Part shown: in pieces, positions 43,150 through 52,446 of the stretch
Position numbering within the stretch: the first letter of the stretch is position 1
Layout: every line of letters starts with the position of its first letter
Assembly (NCBI GenBank): GCA_900142905.1
Contig: FSRV01000002.1
Coordinates: forward strand, 868,001-932,000
DNA from: Burkholderia sp. GAS332
GTDB taxonomy: Bacteria > Pseudomonadota > Gammaproteobacteria > Burkholderiales > Burkholderiaceae
Reading direction: 5' to 3'
DNA length: 64,000 nt
The notes under the pieces: generated by a model
Told to the model about the DNA's origin: nothing
The model's database searches: none
The model's input: the letters and a program-made list of their open reading frames with translations, nothing else
Program-made: the position numbers and the translations under genes

Positions 43150-44790
43150 ATGTCGACTCCCATCCTATCCTTGACCGATGCCCCGCCCGTGCTGACTGTT
43201 CACGACATCGGCAAGACCTACGCCGGGCCTGTGCTCGCCGATATCTCGCTGGACCTTTACGCGGGCGAGGTGCTGGCGCTGACCGGCGAAAACGGCGCGG
43301 GCAAGAGCACCTTGTCCAAGATCATCGGCGGTCTCGTCACGCCGACGACCGGTTCGATGACGCTGGGCGGCGCGGCTTACACGCCGGCCAGCCGCAAGGA
43401 CGCCGAGGCGCTCGGCGTGCGCATGGTCATGCAGGAGTTGAACCTTCTGCCGACCCTCTCAGTGGCGGAGAACCTGTTCCTGAACCGTTTGCCGCAGCGC
43501 GGTATGTTCGGCTGGATCGACCGCGCCAAATTGCGTGAGGATGCCCACCATGCCATGGCGCAAGTCGGGCTCGACGCGATCCACCCCGATACGCTGGTGG
43601 GCACGCTGGGCATCGGGCATCAACAGATGGTCGAGATCGCGCGCAATCTGATCGGCGATTGCCGCGTGCTGATTCTTGACGAACCCACAGCGATGCTGAC
43701 CGCCCGCGAGGTGGACCTGCTGTTCGAGCAGGTCGAGCGGCTCAAGGCGCGCGGCGTGGCGCTGGTGTACATCTCGCACCGGCTGGAAGAATTGAAGCGT
43801 ATCGCGCGGCGCGCAGCCGTGCTGCGCGACGGGCGGCTGGTGCATGTCGACGAGATGGCGAATCTGTCGGCCGACCGCCTGGTCACGCTGATGGTCGGGC
43901 GCGATATCGGCGAGCGGATCGATCTCGGCGAGCGGCGCATCGGCAACGTGGCGCTCAAGGTGACCGGGATGACCCGCGAGCCGGCCGTCCGCGATGTGTC
44001 CTTCGAGGTGAAGGCAGGGGAGATTTTCGGCATCAGCGGTCTGATCGGCGCGGGCCGTACGGAACTGATGCGGCTCATCTACGGCGCCGATCGCGCGGAT
44101 GCCGGCACGGTATCGATTGCACAGGGCGGCGGCCCGCTCGAGTCCGTGAAGGTCTCATCGCCATCGGACGCCGTGAAGAACGGCATCGCGCTGATTACGG
44201 AGGATCGCAAGGGCGAGGGCCTCCTGTTGACGCAACCCATTGCCGCCAATATCTCGCTCGGCCATTTGAGCGCGGTGTCGAGTAAGGGTGTGGTGGACGC
44301 CCGGCGCGAGGCGGCGCTGGCGCGCAAACAGATCGACGCGATGAGCATCCGCAGTTCGGGGCCGTCGCAGCCGGTGTCCGAGCTCTCCGGCGGCAACCAG
44401 CAGAAGGTGGTGATTGGCCGCTGGCTCGCGCGCGATTGCACGGTGTTGCTGTTCGACGAGCCCACACGCGGCATCGACGTCGGGGCGAAATTCGATATCT
44501 ATGCCTTGATGGGCGCGCTCGCACGGGAAGGCCGCGCGTTGGTGGTGGTGTCGAGCGATCTGCGCGAGTTGATGTCGATTTGCGACCGGATCGGGGTGAT
44601 GTCGGCAGGACGGATGACAGGCATGTTCGAGCGCGGAAGCTGGACCCAGGACGCGCTGCTTGCAGCGGCGTTCGCGGGCTACACGAAACGCGACGCGCTG
44701 CTGCACGATCCGATCGAACCTGACGCAGGGGTGCCCCACGCAAAAGCGCCCGACACCCCGGCGCCCGACACAAAATCTGTGGAGTATTGA
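43150..44790 (+). CDS. rbsA: Two-domain sugar ABC ATPase (RbsA type)
   Basis: 546 residues with tandem ATPase domains. Domain 1 has Walker A GENGAGKSTLSKIIGG, signature LGIGHQQMVEIARNL and Walker B VLILDEPTAMLT. Domain 2 has the degenerate Walker A GLIGAGRTELMRLIYG usual in RbsA, LSGGNQQKVVIGRWLA and LLFDEPTRGIDVG. So only the first site is likely to turn over ATP quickly. A tail of about 30 residues rich in Ala, Pro and Asp follows. I chose ATG 43150; no Shine-Dalgarno is obvious, and a TTG seven codons earlier is possible. The permease start follows 3 bp after the stop. Confidence 0.9.
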   Translation: MSTPILSLTDAPPVLTVHDIGKTYAGPVLADISLDLYAGEVLALTGENGAGKSTLSKIIGGLVTPTTGSMTLGGAAYTPASRKDAEALGVRMVMQELNLLPTLSVAENLFLNRLPQRGMFGWIDRAKLREDAHHAMAQVGLDAIHPDTLVGTLGIGHQQMVEIARNLIGDCRVLILDEPTAMLTAREVDLLFEQVERLKARGVALVYISHRLEELKRIARRAAVLRDGRLVHVDEMANLSADRLVTLMVGRDIGERIDLGERRIGNVALKVTGMTREPAVRDVSFEVKAGEIFGISGLIGAGRTELMRLIYGADRADAGTVSIAQGGGPLESVKVSSPSDAVKNGIALITEDRKGEGLLLTQPIAANISLGHLSAVSSKGVVDARREAALARKQIDAMSIRSSGPSQPVSELSGGNQQKVVIGRWLARDCTVLLFDEPTRGIDVGAKFDIYALMGALAREGRALVVVSSDLRELMSICDRIGVMSAGRMTGMFERGSWTQDALLAAAFAGYTKRDALLHDPIEPDAGVPHAKAPDTPAPDTKSVEY

Positions 44791-44793
44791 AGC

Positions 44794-45795
44794 ATGACCG
44801 CACCAACCAGCCTGCCTACGTTGAAGAACGAACCGCCCAAAGACGCGAAGCCGATCGGCACGCGCCTTGGATTCTCGAACTACCTTGGCCTGCTCGGCGC
44901 GCTCTTCGGGATGATCGTCCTGTTCTCGCTGCTGAGTTCGCACTTCCTGAGCTACGACACCTTCAGCACGATCGCGAACCAGATTCCCGATCTTGTCGTG
45001 ATGTCGATCGGCATGACCTTCGTGCTCATCATCGCGGGGATCGATCTGTCGGTCGGTTCCGTGCTGGCGCTCGGCGCGGCGCTCACGAGCGTCGCGGCTT
45101 TGCAGTGGCACTGGCCGGCCTTGCCCGCCGCCTTGCTCGGCATGGCGGGGGCGGCCTTGACGGGCTGCGTGACCGGCATGATTACCGTGGCCTGGCGGAT
45201 TCCGTCGTTTATCGTGTCGCTCGGCGTGCTCGAGGCGGCCCGCGGTCTCGCGTATCAACTGACCAACTCCCGCACGGCCTATATCGGCGATGCGTTCGAT
45301 TTCCTGTCCAACCCGATTGCGTTCGGCATTTCTCCGGCGTTCCTGATTGCCATCGTTGTCATGATCGTGGCGCAGTTTGTACTGACCCGCACGGTGTTCG
45401 GGCGTTATCTGATTGGCATCGGCACCAACGAGGAAGCGGTGCGCCTTGCGGGCGTCAACCCGCGGCCGTACAAGGTGGCGGTCTTCGCGCTGATGGGCCT
45501 GCTGGCCGGTCTGGCTTCCCTGTTCCAGATCTCGCGCCTTGAGGCCGCGGACCCGAACGCCGGGCAGGGCATCGAATTGCAGGTGATCGCGGCCGTCGTG
45601 ATCGGTGGCACGAGCTTGATGGGCGGGCGAGGCTCGGTGATCAGCACGTTCTTTGGCGTACTGATCATCTCGGTGCTGGCCGCGGGTCTCGCCCAGATCG
45701 GAGCGACCGAGCCGACCAAGCGCATTATCACGGGGGCGGTGATTGTCGTGGCCGTCGTGCTGGATACGTATAGAAGCCGGCGTCGCGCCGCATGA
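44794..45795 (+). CDS. rbsC: Sugar ABC permease (RbsC type)
   Basis: 333 residues with about nine to ten helices. Family marks are FVLIIAGIDLSVGSVLALGA, then GTNEEAVRLAGVNPRPYKVA and VVIGGTSLMGGRGSVISTFF. The start ATG 44794 is 3 bp after rbsA with GGAG upstream, so the two are translated together. It moves the sugar held by the binding protein across the inner membrane. The ribokinase gene begins 46 bp downstream. It is a paralogue of the FrcC-like permease at 3351-4337. Confidence 0.92.
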   Translation: MTAPTSLPTLKNEPPKDAKPIGTRLGFSNYLGLLGALFGMIVLFSLLSSHFLSYDTFSTIANQIPDLVVMSIGMTFVLIIAGIDLSVGSVLALGAALTSVAALQWHWPALPAALLGMAGAALTGCVTGMITVAWRIPSFIVSLGVLEAARGLAYQLTNSRTAYIGDAFDFLSNPIAFGISPAFLIAIVVMIVAQFVLTRTVFGRYLIGIGTNEEAVRLAGVNPRPYKVAVFALMGLLAGLASLFQISRLEAADPNAGQGIELQVIAAVVIGGTSLMGGRGSVISTFFGVLIISVLAAGLAQIGATEPTKRIITGAVIVVAVVLDTYRSRRRAA

Positions 45796-45841
45796 ATTGA
45801 CCATTAACGGCCATTCGTGGATGGTCAGCAGGAGAGTGAGA

Positions 45842-46774
45842 GTGTCGAAAGAAGTGAAGCAGGGCCGCGTGCTCGTGGTAGGCAGTATCAATACCGACCT
45901 GGTCGCCCGCGCACCGCATTTGCCGCGGCCTGGCGAGACGATCAGCGGACAGGCGTTCTCGCAGGTTGCGGGCGGTAAGGGCGGCAACCAGGCGGTGGCG
46001 GCCGCGCGGATCGGCGCGCGTGTGGCGATGGTCGGACGCGTGGGGAAGGATGCGAACGGGGCTCAGCGCGTCAAGGATCTGGAAGTGGAGGGGATCGACT
46101 GCGCGGGTATCGAGGTCGACCCGGCACAGCCGACCGGCGTTGCGATGGTGACCGTGTCGGACGACGGACAGAACACGATCGTGGTGGTCGCGGGCAGTAA
46201 CGGCGAACTCACGCCGGAGAGCGTCGCGCGTCACGAAGCGGCGATCAAGGCCAGCGACGTTGTGGTCTGCCAACTGGAAACGCCTTGGGATTCTGTCCAC
46301 GCGACACTCGCGCTCGCCCGGCGGCTGGGCAAGACCACCGTGCTGAACCCGGCGCCGGCAACCGGTCCGCTCCCCGCGGAATGGCTGCCTCTTGTCGACT
46401 ATCTCGTGCCGAACGAGGTCGAGGCCGCGATACTCGCCGGCCTGCCGGTCGAATCGCAAAGCGGCGCGAGAAGGGCCGCGCTGGAGTTGCAACGTGGCGG
46501 CGCCCGTAACGTGATCGTCACGCTCGGTGCGCAAGGGGCTTATCTGTTGCCGGAAGGGGGCGAAGGCACGCATTTTTCGGCGCCGCAGGTGCGGGCGGTG
46601 GATACGACCGCGGCTGGGGACACCTTCATCGGCGTCTTTGCCGCGCAACTTGCCGCCCGGCAACCGTTGGAAGGCGCGATCAGCCTCGCGCAACGCGCGG
46701 CTTCGATTTCCGTCACGCGCGCTGGTGCGCAGCCGTCGATCCCGACGCGCGCGGAAGTGGATAGCGCGGACTGA
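45842..46774 (+). CDS. rbsK: Ribokinase (PfkB family)
   Basis: 310 residues. PfkB signature 1 is QVAGGKGGNQAVAAARIGAR and signature 2, with the catalytic Asp, is DTTAAGDTFIGVFAAQLA. The SINTD start of the fold is typical of ribokinase. It phosphorylates D-ribose at O5 in the cytoplasm after import. I chose GTG 45842, with AGGAGAG at 45830-45836 upstream; longer in-frame starts lie within or before that Shine-Dalgarno. It completes a binding protein-ATPase-permease-kinase set. No RbsD mutarotase or LacI-type RbsR gene is seen beside it. Confidence 0.92.
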   Translation: MSKEVKQGRVLVVGSINTDLVARAPHLPRPGETISGQAFSQVAGGKGGNQAVAAARIGARVAMVGRVGKDANGAQRVKDLEVEGIDCAGIEVDPAQPTGVAMVTVSDDGQNTIVVVAGSNGELTPESVARHEAAIKASDVVVCQLETPWDSVHATLALARRLGKTTVLNPAPATGPLPAEWLPLVDYLVPNEVEAAILAGLPVESQSGARRAALELQRGGARNVIVTLGAQGAYLLPEGGEGTHFSAPQVRAVDTTAAGDTFIGVFAAQLAARQPLEGAISLAQRAASISVTRAGAQPSIPTRAEVDSAD

Positions 46775-47199
46775 AAACGGGCAGGGCAGGAAGATCCAAA
46801 ATCGCTGTCGCCGATTTGATGCTTCAGCCGTGGGGGACTCGTTTTACCTGCTTGACACGGGTTAATCGGGGGCCGTGATCGGAGATCGCGGACAGTGTCT
46901 CGCTTGATCCCTCCGTTAGACCAACCATCGTCGATACGCGCGTGAAAGTCGCCCACGGCCGTCGTGAGTCGCTTACGGCGGATTTGATTGAACCGTGAAG
47001 AAGTATCCGTCAATTGCGGATGCCGGCCTGCAGGATGTGCTCAATCAACGTCACGCCGCTGCGACAGCATCAGTAACGCCTGCTGAACCCGTACGCGCTA
47101 TCGAAAGTCATTCAGATGGGAGAGGGCGCAGGTGCGGCTCACGCTAACAGTCCTACAACAGGTGTCCTCTTGTGGGTGCGTCAAGACAATGCGAGATGG
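46775..47199. other. Intergenic region between rbsK and the T6SS cluster
   Basis: 425 bp in which I find no supported gene, hairpin terminator with a T-tract, or repeat. It marks the switch from metabolic genes to the type VI cluster, and base composition drops after about 47580. Confidence 0.5.
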
Positions 47200-47475
47200 T
47201 TATTCGCCGTAGTACATGGTTGAGCGTGCGATAACCCGATTTGTCCCTTGCGGGCAAGCGCACATGACGATGTCGCCGTCGCAGACGCCGCGCGTGTTGC
47301 CGACACCCAATGTTCCAGCTGTACCGAGCATTTGCCCATTCTTGCCGCATCGACCGCATGACGCCAGACCCAGATGACGGGCAAACCCCTTTCCAACGTC
47401 AAGAAAAGTACTGTCGCCGTCGAGCACGACGCCGCCCGTCGTGGTCGCGTTGCCCTTGACTGCCATCATTTTCAT
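47200..47475 (-). CDS. PAAR-domain protein (T6SS spike tip)
   Basis: 91 residues. MKMMAVKGNATTTGGVVLDG opens the PAAR fold, and the metal-site cysteines and histidine appear in LASCGRCGKNGQ and VMCACPQGTNRV. PAAR proteins sharpen the VgrG spike and can carry toxins. This one has no toxin domain. It is divergent from the vgrG gene and 356 bp away, so spike and tip are encoded side by side. A small hypothetical frame lies upstream on the same strand. Confidence 0.85.
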   Translation of the reverse strand: MKMMAVKGNATTTGGVVLDGDSTFLDVGKGFARHLGLASCGRCGKNGQMLGTAGTLGVGNTRGVCDGDIVMCACPQGTNRVIARSTMYYGE

Positions 47476-47508
47476 CGTTGATATCCTTTCATTGGAATTC
47501 TGTCAGCT

Positions 47509-47661
47509 TCAATCCCGCTTTGCCTTCAGAAGCTTCTGGCGAGTGTCGTTCGCTTCAGGTATCGCCTTCTTGAGTGGATCAAGCATTCGGTACTGTTTTA
47601 ATATGGCTATATAAATTAGTACAGCAAATATATTAAATAATAAATAGCACGGCATTTCCAT
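47509..47661 (-). CDS. Small AT-rich hypothetical membrane protein
   Basis: About 50 residues from ATG 47661 (MEMPCYLLFNIFAVLIYIAI), ending KKAIPEANDTRQKLLKAKRD. A TTG at 47700 would add 13 residues. There is one membrane helix and a basic, polar tail. The codons are AT-rich (AAA, TAT, ATA), unlike all neighbours, so the segment is probably acquired. It lies 33 bp upstream of the PAAR gene on the same strand. Function is unknown. A role with the T6SS, for instance as a small immunity or chaperone, is only a guess. Confidence 0.4.
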   Translation of the reverse strand: MEMPCYLLFNIFAVLIYIAILKQYRMLDPLKKAIPEANDTRQKLLKAKRD

Positions 47662-47830
47662 CTTGAAATATGTGAATTGGTATTTTTTGTAAAATCGCAA
47701 AAAAACTCGAAACGCTCTTCACAGAAGACACTAAAGCGGTTACCGTCGTCCCCAAAATGTATCTGCGACATTCTAATTAGCTATGCTGATTATGTGTTCG
47801 CAGGCTGTTGTGCGAGGAGATAAAGAGACG

Positions 47831-50506
47831 ATGACGGATCTGCCTGGGGCCATAGAGAAGTACGCGAATAGCCTGACAGCCCTGACCGGGCGGCAATCGT
47901 ATTTTCTGGACGTGACTGGGCCGGCCAACGGCCGGGAACTGTCGGTGGTGTCGTTCAAGGCGATTGAGCGCATGGGCGAGCCGTACCGGATCACCATCGA
48001 GCTTACGCACCCCGAGAGCCTTGCTCGAGGGGACTATCTCAATCGTGACGCCACCTTCACGATCGATCCGGCAGACGGCAGCGAGCCGCGCGTGTTCGCG
48101 GGCTGTATCACGCGCTTCAGCAGGACGAAGACGACGAAGGACTTCAGCAGCTACCGGATCGTGGTCGAGGCGCACATAGCGCGGCTGGGATTGGTGCGGG
48201 CCAGCCGTATCTACCAGCAACGGGCCTCGCCGCAGATCATGGAAACGATCCTGCGCCGCCACGGATTCAAGGGCCACCAGTTTGTCTTCAACCTGCGCCG
48301 CCAGTATCCGCAGCACGCGTTCCGTTTCCAGTACCAGACGACCGATCTGGCGTATATCCAGATCCTGATGCAGAAAGAAGGGATCTATTGCTACTTTGTG
48401 CAGGGCAAGCACGGCGACGTGATCGTATTCGCGGACGACGTGGACCACTATCTCTATACGCCGGAACTGAAGGTGCCGTACCGCGAGAAGGCCGGACTGG
48501 AGGTCGGGATTGAATCGATCTTCGCGCTGGCGATGCATGCTGATACGGTGCCGCAGTCGATCATGGTGGCCGATTACAACCCCGATCTGGCATGGGAGCG
48601 GTTCAGGGCGGACGCGAACGTTGCGAAGAAGGACACAACGACGTATGGGCAGCCGTACATCTACGGCACGCATCACCTTGACCAGGACGGCGCGAAGTGG
48701 GAAGCGCAGTTGCGCCATGAGGCGGCGATTGCGTGGCAGGTCATCTACGAAGGTGAGAGCAACGTGCTCGACCTGCGCCCGGCGCGCATCCTGCACATGG
48801 ACGAGGATCTGTCGGACGCGCCCAACGGCCAGTTGGTTATCGAGGTCACGCATACCGGAGCGCGTGATCAGGCGTACCGCAACAGCTACAGGGCGATCCC
48901 GGCAGACCGGCGTTTTCGGCTGAAGCTCGAAGAGGATACGTGGCCAAAGATCACCGGCACGCTGAGCGCGCGGGTAACGTCGCCCAGCAACTACGAGTAC
49001 GCGTACCTGACGCAGCAGGGCTACTACACGGTGCGCTTCGATCTGGATTTCGATGAATGGAATCTGGGAGGCGAAAGCGTGCCGTTGCGGCTCGCGAAAC
49101 CCTTCGCGGGACGCCTGCAGACGGGGTTCCACTTCCCGGCGCTGCATGGTGACGAAGCAGTGCTGGAATTCAGGGATGGAGACCCCAACAAGCCGTATAT
49201 CTCCCAGTTCCATCACCACAGCCAGGCCATAGACCTGATCACGAATCAGGACCGGTGGCTCTCGCGCAACTTGATCCGTACCCAGGCGAACAACAAGCTG
49301 CGCATGGAGGACTGGAAGGGCTACGAGAGCATCAAGCTCTCCACCGAGCATTCGGGCAAGAGCCAGTTGAATCTCGGGTATCTGGTCGATTCGAGGAAGC
49401 AGAAGCGCGGTGAGGGGTTCGAACTGCGTACGTCCTCCTGGGGCGCACTGCGTGCCGGCAAGGGGCTGTATTTCTCGGCGCACGACCAGCCAAAGGCAGC
49501 CGGCCAGCAACTGGACATGCAGGCGACAATCGCGCAGCTCGAGCGTGCATTGGAAATCGCGAAGGCGCTGGCAGCCTCAGTCACGACTGCGAAGGCCGTG
49601 CCCGCGGATACGGACGCGCAGAAGCAGGTCAACGACGAACTGGACGGGTTGAAAGCCCCGGGCTTACTGGTAAGCGCGCCGGCGTCAATCGGCATTGTGT
49701 CGGGGCGCGGCGTGCAGGTTGCCGCGCAGGACAACATCTCGGCGGTGGCGGGCGGGAATGTCGACGTGAGCGCGGTGAAGCGCGTCACGGTGGCGGCCGG
49801 TGAACTCGTGTCGATATTCGCACAGAAGCTGGGCATCAAGGTGTTTGCGGGCAAGGGGCCAGTGGAGATCCAGGCGCAGAGCGATGCCATGTCGCTGCTC
49901 GCCGACAAGGACGTGACGATATCAAGCGTCAACGGGAAGGTCGAGATTGCCGCCGCGAAAGAACTGATTCTGGAGTGTGGGGGTGCCTTCATACAACTGA
50001 AGGACGGCAACATCACGCTCGGCGGCCCGCTCGATCTGTTCGTCAAGGTGATCACGATCCAGAAACAGGGGGCGCAATCGTACAACGTCCCCTTGAACCT
50101 CAATCATCCGGGATTGGCGGGCCTGCCGACGACGCCCCTGATGCTTAATGCGGCGGCGTCGCCGGCATCGCCAGGCGGCATACCGGCAGGCATGCCGTAC
50201 AAGCTCTTTGCCGAGGGCGCGCTCGTGAAACAGGGGGTGTTCGATTCGACGGGTCAGCTTCTGGTCGATCACCACGTCACTACCCGGAAGTACACGCTGG
50301 AACTGCCAGGCGGTGTCGCGCACGCAATCCCGGTGGCCGACGAATACCAGGGTGACCCGACGAATGGCCAACTTACGAATCAGGGCTTCCAGTTTCACGA
50401 AAAGAACTCGGCGCAGGACATCACCCCTGCGGGAGATCGCGCGTTGCACCGGCAGCAATACAGCGATCTGCTCGACGCGTCGTCCGATACGTCATCTGGA
50501 GAATAA
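47831..50506 (+). CDS. vgrG: VgrG spike protein with long C-terminal extension
   Basis: 891 residues. The gp27/gp5-like core begins LTGRQSYFLDVTGPANGREL and includes GIYCYFVQGKHGDVIVFADD and LHGDEAVLEFRDGDPNKPYI. A DUF2345 beta-helix follows (about 600-760, with VSAVKRVTVAAGELVSIFAQ). The last 110 residues (MPYKLFAEGALVKQGVFDST, VTTRKYTLELPG) look like a transthyretin-type beta domain, which in other VgrGs carries the effector made next door. I chose ATG 47831 rather than 47783 because AGGAGA lies before it and VgrG proteins start near this point. The phospholipase gene follows at once. Confidence 0.88.
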   Translation: MTDLPGAIEKYANSLTALTGRQSYFLDVTGPANGRELSVVSFKAIERMGEPYRITIELTHPESLARGDYLNRDATFTIDPADGSEPRVFAGCITRFSRTKTTKDFSSYRIVVEAHIARLGLVRASRIYQQRASPQIMETILRRHGFKGHQFVFNLRRQYPQHAFRFQYQTTDLAYIQILMQKEGIYCYFVQGKHGDVIVFADDVDHYLYTPELKVPYREKAGLEVGIESIFALAMHADTVPQSIMVADYNPDLAWERFRADANVAKKDTTTYGQPYIYGTHHLDQDGAKWEAQLRHEAAIAWQVIYEGESNVLDLRPARILHMDEDLSDAPNGQLVIEVTHTGARDQAYRNSYRAIPADRRFRLKLEEDTWPKITGTLSARVTSPSNYEYAYLTQQGYYTVRFDLDFDEWNLGGESVPLRLAKPFAGRLQTGFHFPALHGDEAVLEFRDGDPNKPYISQFHHHSQAIDLITNQDRWLSRNLIRTQANNKLRMEDWKGYESIKLSTEHSGKSQLNLGYLVDSRKQKRGEGFELRTSSWGALRAGKGLYFSAHDQPKAAGQQLDMQATIAQLERALEIAKALAASVTTAKAVPADTDAQKQVNDELDGLKAPGLLVSAPASIGIVSGRGVQVAAQDNISAVAGGNVDVSAVKRVTVAAGELVSIFAQKLGIKVFAGKGPVEIQAQSDAMSLLADKDVTISSVNGKVEIAAAKELILECGGAFIQLKDGNITLGGPLDLFVKVITIQKQGAQSYNVPLNLNHPGLAGLPTTPLMLNAAASPASPGGIPAGMPYKLFAEGALVKQGVFDSTGQLLVDHHVTTRKYTLELPGGVAHAIPVADEYQGDPTNGQLTNQGFQFHEKNSAQDITPAGDRALHRQQYSDLLDASSDTSSGE

Positions 50507-50508
50507 TC

Positions 50509-52443
50509 CTGGCTAATCCGTCCAACATCGTCACGCCCATTGCGCTGAGCAAAACCTCATCGGCGACGGTCTGCTTGCCCTGGTTCGTCGATATTGCGCC
50601 CGAAGGGCCAGCCGAATTCCATCCGCTGACAGCGTCCTACGAACCACTGGTCAACGGCAAGGAAGCGTTCGGCGCCCTCTACGATGCGATCCTTGCCGCA
50701 AAACACACGGTTGATATCGTCTGCTGGGGTTTTCAGCCGTCGATGTATTTCCGGCGCGACGGCGGCAAGTCGATGCGTATCGGCGATCTGCTGATCCTTA
50801 AGGCCCAGCGGGACCACGTCAAGGTGCGGATATTGTGCTGGCTGGACAAGGCGTTAGTGGCGCAGTTTAGCGAAGCCCAGATGCCGGAGTACAGCGCTGC
50901 GCGGTTCATGTCGCAGAACGAAGATCATGCACAGCTTGCGTATGACTGGCAGTGGTACCAGCGGGCCCGGCTTTCCCCTTCGAGCGGCACGCGCGCGGGC
51001 GGGCCGGCCCGCAATCCGCTGGCGTCGTCAATCAACGGACCAGGGCTTAGTCAGGATTCGCTGATCGGTTCGCCGCTCAAGGACATCGGCATTGAACTGG
51101 TCACGCGGGATTTTTCGATGGCTGATCGCAAAGAAATCATGTACCGCGAGAATCTGATGCGTCGTGCCGGTTCCGGATCGACGCTGTCGGCTGTGGGGGC
51201 CTATGGCGCGGAACCCTCGCATCACCAGAAGATGGTACTGATCGACTATGAAGCGCCAGAGCAGGCGGTCGGTTTTGTGATGGGGCATAACACGCTGGAC
51301 GCCTACTGGGATGACGACGGACACAGCTACGTGAAAAAGGCGCCAAATGTGGGGCGCAATGGTGAAACGCCCCGGCAGGACATGTCAGCCATGGTGACCG
51401 GTCCGATCCTGGAGCATCTGAACGTGAATTTCTGCCGTGCCTGGCAACGGGACGCGAACGAAGACCTGCTCACCAGGCGCAAGCCGCTTGCGGCACAACT
51501 GAAGGTGCGGGCGGGCATGGGGATGCCGGTCATGGCGCAGATCAACCGCACGCAGTTGCAGGAAGGTGTGCGCAACATCAAGTCGCTTTACCTTCAGGCG
51601 GTCCGCAACGCGGCCCGGTTCATCTACATTGAAAACCAGTATTTCCGGTGGCAGGAGCTTGCCACGCAAATCACGGAAATTGCCAGACGGCATGTTGAAT
51701 GGGGACGTGATCCTGGTAAGGACGGGTCGATTCACCTGTTTGTGGTGACGAATTCCAGCAAGGAAGCGGTGGGGCTGGGAACTGGGACGACCTATGACAT
51801 GCTGGCGAGTCTTGGCCGGTCGGACACCATGCCCGTGGTAGCGAGACGGGAGGAAGCCGATGCGCTGGGCGCCCAACTGACGGACGCACAAGGGCAGGCG
51901 ACGATAGCAGGCACGCAGATGCGAAACGCGGCCGGTCCTCAGGCGAAACTGGCGGCGCAGCAGGCGCAGGCTGCCGCGCAGGCCAAGGTGGCGGCGTTAC
52001 AGCAGCAGATACACGACAACGAGGATAAGAGCAAAACCATACTTCCAACGGTAATCCCGGGGCTGAAAATCCACGTGTGCACGCTGGTCGCGCCGGACTC
52101 GCCGCCCGGTGCATGGATGCCCATCTATGTGCATAGCAAGATCATGATCGTTGACGATGTGTTCCTGACGCATGGCTCGGCGAACATCAATCGCCGCAGT
52201 ATGGAGGTCGATAGCGAACTGAATATCTGCCATGAGCATATGGGTGTGACGCAGCCGTTGCGCCGGCGATTGTGGAACATCCATACGGGCGGTAAGGGAG
52301 TCCAGGATGACCCGGCTGAGGCATTTAAACAGTGGGAGAGGATCATCAAGCGGAATGCTGACAATCAGACAAATGGCCGGCCCCCTTATGCCTCGTTGAT
52401 TGGCTTCATGAGCACGTCAAATAGCCGTCAGCGACTGGACTGA
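50509..52443 (+). CDS. Phospholipase D effector of T6SS (Tle5-like), probable CTG start
   Basis: Two HKD motifs mark the phospholipase D family: HQKMVLID (H217/K219/D224 counted from TTG 50575) and HSKIMIVD near residue 520. No signal peptide. A helical Ala/Gln-rich insert (KLAAQQAQAAAQAKVAALQQ) precedes the second motif. Such antibacterial lipases (Tle5) attack phospholipids of rival cells. The frame is open upstream of TTG 50575, and CTG 50509 has GGAG at the ideal distance (7 nt), giving the natural-looking start ANPSNIVTPIALSKTSSATV. That start is 2 bp after the vgrG stop. With it the protein has 644 residues. The immunity gene follows 3 bp after its stop. Confidence 0.87.
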   Translation: MANPSNIVTPIALSKTSSATVCLPWFVDIAPEGPAEFHPLTASYEPLVNGKEAFGALYDAILAAKHTVDIVCWGFQPSMYFRRDGGKSMRIGDLLILKAQRDHVKVRILCWLDKALVAQFSEAQMPEYSAARFMSQNEDHAQLAYDWQWYQRARLSPSSGTRAGGPARNPLASSINGPGLSQDSLIGSPLKDIGIELVTRDFSMADRKEIMYRENLMRRAGSGSTLSAVGAYGAEPSHHQKMVLIDYEAPEQAVGFVMGHNTLDAYWDDDGHSYVKKAPNVGRNGETPRQDMSAMVTGPILEHLNVNFCRAWQRDANEDLLTRRKPLAAQLKVRAGMGMPVMAQINRTQLQEGVRNIKSLYLQAVRNAARFIYIENQYFRWQELATQITEIARRHVEWGRDPGKDGSIHLFVVTNSSKEAVGLGTGTTYDMLASLGRSDTMPVVARREEADALGAQLTDAQGQATIAGTQMRNAAGPQAKLAAQQAQAAAQAKVAALQQQIHDNEDKSKTILPTVIPGLKIHVCTLVAPDSPPGAWMPIYVHSKIMIVDDVFLTHGSANINRRSMEVDSELNICHEHMGVTQPLRRRLWNIHTGGKGVQDDPAEAFKQWERIIKRNADNQTNGRPPYASLIGFMSTSNSRQRLD

Positions 52444-52446
52444 TGC

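Noticed and set aside
44155..45987. A 610-residue open frame on the minus strand across rbsA/rbsC
   Set aside because: Arg/His/Asp-rich composition without motifs, opposite clear transporter genes.
46540..47013. A 157-residue minus-strand frame across the rbsK end and following gap
   Set aside because: Half of it is opposite ribokinase and the rest has no motif or Shine-Dalgarno.
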